This document shows, piece by piece, positions 1 through 4,743 of a stretch of 5,125 bases of DNA. The notes beneath the pieces were generated by a model. The model was given only the letters and a program-made list of their open reading frames with translations. It was not told the DNA's origin and made no database searches. Location: NCBI GenBank assembly GCA_030432135.1, contig JAUIHD010000036.1, forward strand, positions 1 through 5,125. Reading direction: 5' to 3'. The DNA is from a bacterium. GTDB taxonomy: Bacteria > Patescibacteriota > Minisyncoccia > Phycocordibacterales > 1-14-0-10-42-12. Within the stretch, counting starts at the first letter, position 1. Each line of letters begins with the position of its first letter. Position numbers and translations under genes: made by a program.

Positions 1-33
1 CTAAAATTTACATAAAAATAGTGATTTTTATCT

Positions 34-537
34 GTGAAGGTTAAAAGTGCCAGTAAACATATTTTAGACCGTATTGACCACCGAATATTAAAAGAATTAC
101 AGTCAAATGGTCGGATCTCTAATGTTGAGTTAGCTAAGGTGGTGGGTCTCAGTGCAACCCCGTGTTTAGAGCGCGTTAGACGTCTTGAGAATGATGGTTT
201 TATTGAAGGTTATTCAGCTCGACTGAACCCTAAGAAACTATCTTTTTCGCTACTGGTTTTTGCTGAAATTCGTCTGATGCATACCTCCCCTCATATGTTT
301 ACTGAATTTAATGATGCTGTTTCTCGTATACCTGAGATTCTTGAGTGTCATTTAGTGTCAGGGGATTTCGATTACTTGGTAAAAGCGCGAGTTGGTGATA
401 TGCAGGAGTATCGAAAATTGCTTGGGGAAACCTTATTGAAGTTACCTGGGGTCAGGGCATCTCGCTCCTATATGGTCATGGAGGAGGTCAAAGAGACGGG
501 TGCTTTGCCAATATCGGACAAAAAATCAACAGATTAG
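34..537 (+). CDS. lrp: Lrp, leucine-responsive global transcriptional regulator (Lrp/AsnC family)
   Basis: Lrp is a DNA-binding protein that senses leucine and other amino acids and controls many metabolic genes as an octamer or hexadecamer in the cytoplasm. The 167-residue product matches the length of E. coli Lrp (164) and aligns with it almost throughout by eye. Residues 11-60 form the N-terminal winged helix-turn-helix, including LDRIDHRIL, GRISNVELAK and the recognition helix ATPCLERVRRLE. Residues 70-155 form the C-terminal RAM ligand and oligomer domain, with ECHLVSGDFDYLVK, YRKLLGETLLKLPGV and the terminal VVMEEVK-like segment (YMVMEEVK). The start is GTG at 34: an in-frame TGA lies at 22-24 and no ATG lies between. 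No clear Shine-Dalgarno is seen, so the start is less certain than the gene. The protein looks like a true gammaproteobacterial Lrp, which is out of place beside the Patescibacteria-type genes that follow. Confidence 0.95.
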   Translation: MKVKSASKHILDRIDHRILKELQSNGRISNVELAKVVGLSATPCLERVRRLENDGFIEGYSARLNPKKLSFSLLVFAEIRLMHTSPHMFTEFNDAVSRIPEILECHLVSGDFDYLVKARVGDMQEYRKLLGETLLKLPGVRASRSYMVMEEVKETGALPISDKKSTD

Positions 538-588
538 GATTTCTGTGTCATATTGTTTAACTTCCTTACCGTTTTTGCATTTACGAGC

Positions 589-616
589 TTGAGATAGCTG
601 AAACTTCAATTAGAAT
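589..616 (+). promoter_or_regulatory. Candidate sigma70-type promoter downstream of lrp
   Basis: A -35 like TTGAGA at 589-594 and a -10 like TAGAAT at 611-616 are separated by 16 bases. It would start transcription near 623, just upstream of a Shine-Dalgarno sequence and the short TTG-led frame at 645. It fits a promoter for the gene after lrp (ftsK in many gammaproteobacteria), but it is a sequence match only. Confidence 0.4.
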
Positions 617-644
617 GGTAGCAGAGATAGATTAGGATATTATT

Positions 645-683
645 TTGAGCAAAACTAAAACAAAACAAGCTGAAACAGTTTAA
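645..683 (+). other. Twelve-codon TTG-led frame with ribosome binding site; possible broken 5' end of the gene after lrp, or leader peptide
   Basis: The frame reads LSKTKTKQAETV then TAA. AGGA at 634-637 lies seven bases before the TTG, and a promoter candidate lies upstream, so the arrangement looks like a genuine translation start. The product is only 12 residues, Lys/Thr/Gln rich. Two readings are possible. It may be the truncated first codons of the next gammaproteobacterial gene (ftsK follows lrp in E. coli and many relatives), cut at a junction near 684-711. Or it may be a real tiny peptide transcript ending at the hairpin at 712-748. I did not recognise the peptide. Confidence 0.3.
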
Positions 684-711
684 GCTAATCAGAATCTTTA
701 TTTTATTTATC

Positions 712-748
712 AAGGATGGGATAATATTTCCCATCCTTTGTTTTTTCT
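712..748 (+). terminator. Rho-independent terminator between the convergent lrp and bL9 genes
   Basis: AAGGATGGGA at 712-721 pairs perfectly with TCCCATCCTT at 729-738 around a 7-base loop, followed on the + strand by TGTTTTTTCTT. The T-run favours + strand termination. On the minus strand the hairpin is followed by GATAAATAAAATAAAG, a poor U-tract, so it would serve bL9 less well, although it lies only about 24 bases past that gene's stop. Confidence 0.85.
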
Positions 749-761
749 TGAGATAAATTAA

Positions 762-1223
762 TTATCTATGTTCTATTGAATGCACTGCCATAATTTCTAC
801 CACAATCTTTGCCTCCTTGTCTCCAAGTGTGATAATTGCTTCGTGGTTTCCTACACTCTTGATTGGTTGTGCAATCTTCACGAGCTGATCACTGATAGAT
901 AGACCAGTTGCTTCACTCAACGCTTCTGCTATTGCGCTTTCATCAACCGCTGCAAATAGTCCCCCTTCGTTGTTTGCCTTTACACCGATCAAAACTTTTG
1001 CTTTCTCAATTTTTTCAATGTTCGCCACAAGTTCTTCAAGCGCCTGTTCTCGCTCTGCTGCGATTTGCCCTCTTCGATCTTCTAGTTTTTTGAGCGCCCC
1101 CGGAGTTGCCAGCTCGGCAAGTTTTTTTGGAAAAAGTTTGTTTATCGCAAACCCATCAGCAACATTCTTCACATCGTATTGCTGTCCTACTTTTGGAACG
1201 TTCTTAAGTAAAATAACCTTCAT
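762..1223 (-). CDS. rplI: 50S ribosomal protein bL9
   Basis: bL9 binds 23S rRNA near the base of the L1 stalk and spans out to the neighbouring ribosome, helping to maintain reading-frame fidelity. The 153-residue product matches the family length (149 in E. coli). Residues 1-45 are the N-terminal rRNA-binding domain, with the family signature MKVILLKNVPKVGQQYDVKN followed by VADGFAINKLFPKKLA. Residues 42-78 form the long charged connecting helix, and residues 79-150 the C-terminal domain. The start is ATG at 1223, fixed by homology to the family N-terminus. There is no Shine-Dalgarno upstream (the preceding bases are ATTACAGATATTATTTT). It lies 38 bases after the S41 protease stop on the same strand and could be co-transcribed with it. 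Several Patescibacteria lineages are known to lack bL9, so its presence constrains which lineage this is. Confidence 0.95.
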   Translation of the reverse strand: MKVILLKNVPKVGQQYDVKNVADGFAINKLFPKKLAELATPGALKKLEDRRGQIAAEREQALEELVANIEKIEKAKVLIGVKANNEGGLFAAVDESAIAEALSEATGLSISDQLVKIAQPIKSVGNHEAIITLGDKEAKIVVEIMAVHSIEHR

Positions 1224-1261
1224 AAAATAATATCTGTAATCTTTTAAGCCCTAGCTTTTTA

Positions 1262-2506
1262 TCACATTTCAAACAAAACTTCAATTGCCTTATCGAGCTG
1301 AGGGTCACGCCCTGCATCAAAATCTTCCTGCGTAAGCGGAATTTCATAATCTGGTGCAAGCCCTTCTGCCGAGATAGAGACACCATTTGGTGTAAGCCAT
1401 CGCGCCACTGTCACCTTAAGAGACGTCTCTGGAGTGATATGAATAAGCTCTTGTACAGAACCCTTCCCAAATGTCTGCTCCCCAACAAGTATTGCTTTCC
1501 CATGGTCTCGAAGTGCTCCCGCTAAGATTTCAGATGCAGACGCACTTCCTCCATTTACCAATACTGCGATATCATAGCCACTTTCAAACACGCCATATCC
1601 TTTGCTTCGATAGGCTTTATTTTCCTCTTTACCCGCAAAATCTTCTATGACGACAGTTTTTCCTTGCGGAAGAAACCAGCTCGCTATATCTGTTGCCGCC
1701 TCAAGAAAACCTCCCGGATTACCACGAAGATCTATAATGAGCTTAGTACGCCCTGATTCTGCAAACTCCCGAAGAGCATCTTTGAAAAGGTTTGCTGATG
1801 CTCCTGAGAAGTTGTAGAGCTCGATAACAAAAACATTTTCATTTTCACCAACAAGGCGTGTATTTATAGTAGGTATATCAATAGTGTCGCGCTTTACAGA
1901 TATCTCGAGAGGTTCGCCTACATCATCTCGAATAATAGTAAACGAGACTGATGTTCCTTTTGGACCACGTATTTTTGCGATTGCATCATCGATATTCATC
2001 TGGCCGGTACTTTCCCCATCTATACCAACAATCTTGTCTCCAGCCTTAATTCCTGCGACTTCAGCAGGCATTCCCTTGAGCGGCGAAATAACAGTGATGA
2101 CACCATCCCGCATACTGACCTCAATACCTACCCCTTCAAAGTTGCCACTAATATTCTCTTCAAATGCTTTTGATTCTTGCGGCGGAAGAAAAGTGGTATA
2201 TGGATCACCAAAAGAGTTGGTAAGCCCTTCAATAGCACCCCATATTTTTTTGTCGTCAGTTACAAGCTCATCAGTGCTTGTTGATGAAGGAACAAATTTT
2301 TCGTTTAGTACTGCCCACGTTTTCCAAAATGGTGCGAAGTCAATTTCTCCAAGACCATTTTCAGTAGATTCTCTATTTATAAGATTTGCAGAAGCTGCTT
2401 GAATCGAGAAATTTTCTGTACCTCTCACATACCCAACAACATAAGCACCACCTATGAGTATGAGAATAAATGCAATAGTCGTAATTCGTTTAGACATATC
2501 GTACAT
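1262..2506 (-). CDS. Carboxyl-terminal processing protease, S41 family (CtpA/Prc-like) with PDZ domain
   Basis: This is a serine protease of the C-terminal processing family, acting outside the cytoplasmic membrane on proteins whose C-termini are captured by its PDZ domain. From the first ATG (414 residues), residues 8-26 are a hydrophobic signal anchor. Residues 55-115 are the N-terminal helical part (SFGDPYTTFLPP). Residues about 118-195 are the PDZ domain (GVGIEVSMRDGVITVISPL, PAEVAGIKAGDKIVGIDG). Residues 205-390 are the protease core, with LIIDLRGNPGG at 256-266 and NGGSASASEILAGALRDHG at 318-336. By alignment with E. coli Prc (Ser430, Asp441, Lys455) the catalytic Ser is S323 and Lys is K348 in TFGKGS, with D334 equivalent to Asp441; all are intact. 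A second ATG at 2497 would remove three residues and is equally plausible. No Shine-Dalgarno precedes either. It may be transcribed with bL9 downstream. Confidence 0.95.
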   Translation of the reverse strand: MYDMSKRITTIAFILILIGGAYVVGYVRGTENFSIQAASANLINRESTENGLGEIDFAPFWKTWAVLNEKFVPSSTSTDELVTDDKKIWGAIEGLTNSFGDPYTTFLPPQESKAFEENISGNFEGVGIEVSMRDGVITVISPLKGMPAEVAGIKAGDKIVGIDGESTGQMNIDDAIAKIRGPKGTSVSFTIIRDDVGEPLEISVKRDTIDIPTINTRLVGENENVFVIELYNFSGASANLFKDALREFAESGRTKLIIDLRGNPGGFLEAATDIASWFLPQGKTVVIEDFAGKEENKAYRSKGYGVFESGYDIAVLVNGGSASASEILAGALRDHGKAILVGEQTFGKGSVQELIHITPETSLKVTVARWLTPNGVSISAEGLAPDYEIPLTQEDFDAGRDPQLDKAIEVLFEM

Positions 2507-2514
2507 GAGTCTTT

Positions 2515-2543
2515 ATTGTCGCAAAAAAAATAACTCTGGGCAA
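2515..2543 (-). promoter_or_regulatory. Candidate promoter of the S41 protease gene, giving a nearly leaderless mRNA
   Basis: On the minus strand TTGCCC (2538-2543) and GACAAT (2515-2520) are 17 bases apart. Start of transcription seven bases on would fall at about 2508, essentially at the ATG at 2506. Both boxes match only four of six consensus positions, so this is tentative, but it agrees with the absence of a ribosome binding site. Confidence 0.3.
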
Positions 2544-2555
2544 TTTATTTGTGAA

Positions 2556-2596
2556 TTAAAGAAAAGTAAATGACCGGGACATGAGAGCCCCGGTCA
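2556..2596 (-). terminator. Rho-independent terminator of the 48-residue small-protein gene
   Basis: On the minus strand TGACCGGG pairs perfectly with CCCGGTCA around a 10-base loop (2571-2596), then ATTTACTTTTCTTTAATT follows. It lies about 44 bases after the TAG of the small gene and closes its transcript just before the S41 protease promoter. A second small hairpin, CCTCC/GGAGG with a 6-base loop, lies at 2607-2622 between stop and terminator. Confidence 0.8.
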
Positions 2597-2639
2597 GGTG
2601 GTGTGGCCTCCTTAGTCGGAGGTTTCAGGTTCGGCAGAG

Positions 2640-2786
2640 CTAGGCGTCGATGAGAGCCGTCGTCGCGCCGAGGTTGTTCTTCACGTGAGCCGCCTGTTCG
2701 ATGGCCGTCTCGCCCTTCACTTGAATGCCCGTGATCTGGGCGCCGCCCTGGATGGTGTCGTCGTGTACGCAGTGTTGTCGTTGCAT
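2640..2786 (-). CDS. Small protein of unknown function, 48 residues, GC-rich gene
   Basis: The product starts MQRQHCVHDDTIQGGAQITG and ends ALIDA; I do not recognise it. It has no signal peptide or membrane segment, one Cys (C6) and two His near the N-terminus, and a C-terminal half rich in Ala, Gly and Thr that could be helical (ETAIEQAAHVKNNLGATTALI). Coding is supported by a Shine-Dalgarno GAGGA at 2796-2800, nine bases before the ATG, by codons strongly biased to C or G at the third position (GAC, ACC, ATC, GGC, GCC, CAG), and by a promoter upstream and a terminator downstream. The codon style is the same as in the neighbouring exported-protein gene and unlike dusB, bL9 or the protease. 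It forms a single-gene transcription unit with a leader of about 78 bases. A longer frame overlapping it on the same strand (2545-2880) has low-complexity Arg/His/Pro-rich sequence and looks like a shadow. Confidence 0.6.
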   Translation of the reverse strand: MQRQHCVHDDTIQGGAQITGIQVKGETAIEQAAHVKNNLGATTALIDA

Positions 2787-2870
2787 GGTCAATTTTCCTC
2801 GTGTCTTTCAGTTCAGATTGGTCACTGCTCACGAGCCGAGTTGGCAAGTGATGTGCTATTTCCATTTCTA

Positions 2871-2900
2871 AACATATCACAATAATGAAAAATCTGTCAT
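2871..2900 (-). promoter_or_regulatory. Candidate promoter of the 48-residue small-protein gene
   Basis: On the minus strand ATGACA (2895-2900) and TATGTT (2871-2876) are 18 bases apart, and TG one base before the -10 gives an extended -10 (TGATATGTT). Transcription would begin near 2864, about 78 bases before the ATG. It lies just downstream of the terminator of the preceding gene, as expected for an independent unit. Confidence 0.45.
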
Positions 2901-2923
2901 TTACAAATCTGTGGAAAAGTATC

Positions 2924-2960
2924 TAAAAGAAAAGGCCCCCAGGCCTTGGTAGACCTGGGG
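2924..2960 (-). terminator. Rho-independent terminator of the exported repeat-protein gene
   Basis: On the minus strand CCCCAGG and CCTGGGG (2937-2960) pair perfectly around a 10-base loop, followed by GCCTTTTCTTTTAG. It lies about 46 bases after the TAG of the gene. Layout, loop length and the TTTTCTTT tail resemble the terminator of the neighbouring 48-residue gene. Confidence 0.85.
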
Positions 2961-3006
2961 AACCTGCTGACTGAAAGGAGGCAGAACGAGCCGGGCCGGC
3001 GACGCG

Positions 3007-3477
3007 CTAGACGCGGCGGACGGCGACGGGTTGCTCGAGTTGGAACGTTTCGGACTTCACGGCGACGGACGGCACCCTGGACATCTTCTGGGTACGCGCC
3101 GCGACTTCAGCGATCGACGGGTAGTGACTGGTCGTACCGGCGATCTGGATCGGGACGGCGGCGGCCGGACTGGTCTGCTTCACGGGATTGTCCACGAACG
3201 CCGCAGTGATCGGAATGGCTTGGCCGGTGTCGGTCACGTAGTAGACGGCGAAGGCGATCGGGACGGCGGACTGGCCGGTGTCGAGCGCGACGTTCTGCAT
3301 CTTCACGGCGGACTGGCCGGTGTCGGTCACGGCGATGACGCCGCCGCTGTCGACGATGGCCGGCACGGTCGAGGTGATCTGGGTCTGGTCCAACTTGGTG
3401 TAATCGTTCGTCGACATCGCAGCGATCGGAATGCTGAGCAAGCCGACAAGGGTCATGAGAGTCAAGATCTTCTTCAT
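3007..3477 (-). CDS. Exported small protein with DTGQ repeats, function unknown
   Basis: The product has 156 residues from the ATG at 3477. Residues 1-21 are a classic signal peptide (two Lys, hydrophobic core TLMTLVGLLSIPIAA, likely cleavage near A20), so it is probably exported. The mature part has three copies of a T/L-DTGQ motif with aspartates at residues 52, 66 and 83, a weaker version at 43 (DSGG), and an interleaved A-V/I-P-I motif at 71-74, 87-90 and 107-110. The pattern of alternating Val, Ile and Ala suggests beta strands. The C-terminus is basic (VAVRRV). I recognise no family or catalytic site. The start is decided by the signal peptide and by AGGAG at 3489-3493, eleven bases upstream; an in-frame ATG at 3534 lies within the leader and would mask the signal peptide. 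Third positions are nearly all C or G, and the stop is TAG, as in the 48-residue gene, suggesting shared origin. It has its own promoter and terminator. Confidence 0.8.
   Translation of the reverse strand: MKKILTLMTLVGLLSIPIAAMSTNDYTKLDQTQITSTVPAIVDSGGVIAVTDTGQSAVKMQNVALDTGQSAVPIAFAVYYVTDTGQAIPITAAFVDNPVKQTSPAAAVPIQIAGTTSHYPSIAEVAARTQKMSRVPSVAVKSETFQLEQPVAVRRV
3221..3331. repeat. Three spaced direct DNA repeats encoding the DTGQ motif
   Basis: The core TGGCCGGTGTCG recurs starting at 3221, 3272 and 3314, that is 51 and 42 bases apart (17 and 14 codons, so always in frame). The copies at 3263-3283 and 3305-3325 are identical over 21 bases, and the first and third share 18 bases (3221-3238 and 3314-3331). 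The near-identity at DNA level suggests recent internal duplication or strong codon selection. Confidence 0.85.
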
Positions 3478-3545
3478 CTCGGTGTTTTCTCCTGTTCTTC
3501 TTGAAGGAACTCCCCGCGCAGTAGCACTACACAAGGTTCTCCTTC

Positions 3546-3573
3546 ATCCTACACCTTCGTAAAAACTTGTCAA
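3546..3573 (-). promoter_or_regulatory. Promoter of the exported repeat-protein gene
   Basis: On the minus strand a perfect TTGACA (3568-3573) and TAGGAT (3546-3551) are 16 bases apart, preceded by a long A/T tract (3574-3605) that could act as an UP element. Transcription would start near 3539, giving a leader of about 60 bases. In that leader GAAGG and CCTTC segments (around 3545-3541 and 3512-3504) could form a 5' hairpin. Confidence 0.65.
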
Positions 3574-3611
3574 GTCTTCTTTTTTATTATATAAATTTTT
3601 TACAAAATCCC

Positions 3612-4682
3612 TTATTTATAGCAATTTATTACTTTTCTAAAATCCATAATATCCTTTGTTTGCATAAGTGCTTCTCGTATTTCTTTTGAACCAGAAAAAC
3701 CCGAGATATAGGCCTTTATATGTTTTTTCATCACTGCGAAACTCTTTGTATCCCCCAAAAATTTGTCGAAGAGTTCAGCGTGTTCGAGCAAAGCTTCTAA
3801 TCGTTCCCCCTTTGAAACTGCTTTGTTGCTATATTTCACACTGTCTCCCTCTATCTGGCCTCGCACCGGGAGAGCAACCACCTCACTACTTTGTTTTTCC
3901 TTATTAAAAAACCACGGATTACCAAAGACTCCTCGCCCAAACATTACTCCGTCCGCTCCTGTTTCTTGTATTCTCTTATCTCCATCGGAAAGTGTGCCAA
4001 GATCTCCATTACCGATAATAAGCGTTTCACTTTTCATCTTGTCTCGTATCTCGACTGCATCTTTTATTCTCTCCCAATGTGCAGGAACTTTAGACATTTC
4101 TTTTCGTGTTCGTGCATGAATAGTCACGACAGCCGGCTTCTCTTCCAAAAGAATAGGAAGCCAGGTATCGAGTTCGTCTTTATTGTATCCGAGACGAGTT
4201 TTTACCGACACTGGAATTTCCTTGTCTCCGTTTTTTGCACCACGTTTTGCGGCTTGAATTATTTTCCGTGCCACATCTGGCGTCTTTATCATGGCAGACC
4301 CAGCTCCCTGCCGCTCAATAGCTTTGTCGGGACAGCCCATATTGATATCTACTCCATCAAAACCGAGTTCTAGTGCAAGTCGTGCAGCAGCTTCCATGTG
4401 CTCTTCGTTACTTCCAAAAAATTGCGCCACAACTGGTCGTTCGATATCTGAATGAATAAGAGCTTTTCTCAGTCTGTACTGCCCTTCCTCTGGTGCGAGT
4501 GCAAGACCGTCTGCAGAAACAAACTCCGTCCATGAGACGTACTGAGTACCAAGCTCTTTTCCGTTTGCATCAAATTTACTTTTTTCTGCCATCAACATAC
4601 GAAAAGCCGCATCAGTGACATCAGCCATCGGTGCAAGACAATAAATTGGCTTATGAAGTTTTTCCCAAAAACCTTTGTGCAT
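3612..4682 (-). CDS. dusB: tRNA-dihydrouridine synthase, Dus family (DusB-like)
   Basis: This is an FMN-dependent flavoenzyme that reduces uridine to dihydrouridine in tRNA using NADPH. It has 356 residues; E. coli DusB has 321. Residues 11-260 are the TIM barrel, with the FMN-binding entry LAPMADVTDAAFR (16-28), WTEFVSADGL (51-60), VAQFFGSN (85-92) and VDINMGCPDK (111-120) holding the catalytic Cys C117. Further FMN-binding sites are VSVKTRLG (158-165, K161), IHART (188-192), IIGNGD (222-227) and GVMFGRGVFGNPWFF (245-259). Residues 290-356 are the C-terminal helical tRNA-binding part. Extra segments at 33-48 and about 264-290 explain the added length. The start ATG at 4682 is supported by the domain beginning at residue 11; there is no Shine-Dalgarno. 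Assignment to DusB rather than another Dus subgroup is by general resemblance. It stands alone, between the RNA terminator upstream and the exported-protein promoter downstream, without an obvious terminator of its own. Confidence 0.93.
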   Translation of the reverse strand: MHKGFWEKLHKPIYCLAPMADVTDAAFRMLMAEKSKFDANGKELGTQYVSWTEFVSADGLALAPEEGQYRLRKALIHSDIERPVVAQFFGSNEEHMEAAARLALELGFDGVDINMGCPDKAIERQGAGSAMIKTPDVARKIIQAAKRGAKNGDKEIPVSVKTRLGYNKDELDTWLPILLEEKPAVVTIHARTRKEMSKVPAHWERIKDAVEIRDKMKSETLIIGNGDLGTLSDGDKRIQETGADGVMFGRGVFGNPWFFNKEKQSSEVVALPVRGQIEGDSVKYSNKAVSKGERLEALLEHAELFDKFLGDTKSFAVMKKHIKAYISGFSGSKEIREALMQTKDIMDFRKVINCYK

Positions 4683-4690
4683 ATAAAAAC

Positions 4691-4710
4691 AATATATGTG
4701 AAAAATTATA
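4691..4710 (-). promoter_or_regulatory. Candidate -10 elements of the dusB promoter
   Basis: On the minus strand a consensus TATAAT lies at 4705-4710 and a TATATT at 4691-4696. The first would start RNA about 16 bases before the dusB ATG, the second at or next to the ATG (leaderless). No -35 match is seen at the right distance. Both lie in or just after the T-tract of the upstream RNA terminator, so terminator and promoter would overlap. Confidence 0.3.
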
Positions 4711-4743
4711 AAAACGAAAGCGCCGCTGTTTCCAGCGGCGCTT
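4700..4743 (-). terminator. Rho-independent terminator of the structured RNA
   Basis: On the minus strand AAGCGCCGCTG and CAGCGGCGCTT (4718-4743) form a perfect 11-bp stem capped by a GAAA (GNRA) tetraloop, followed by TCGTTTTTATAATTTTTC. It is the strongest terminator in the window and ends about 18 bases before the dusB start, so it must terminate something upstream of dusB on this strand. Confidence 0.92.

Noticed and set aside
2545..2880. 111-residue minus-strand frame over the 48-residue gene
   Set aside because: It is low-complexity Arg/His/Pro-rich, lacks a ribosome binding site, spans the likely leader, the whole small gene and part of its terminator, and is explained as a GC-rich shadow frame.
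3221..3331. CRISPR-like array from the regular repeats
   Set aside because: There are only three repeats, unequal spacing, and they lie in frame within a coding sequence.
3212..3340. DTG motifs as aspartic protease (retropepsin) active site
   Set aside because: DTG is repeated three times at 14-17 residue spacing in a short exported protein and no downstream ILG-type motif follows.
3031..3504. 157-residue + strand frame opposite the exported protein
   Set aside because: It is rich in Gly, Arg, Asp and His, is the mirror of a high-GC3 gene, and lacks promoter and ribosome binding signals.
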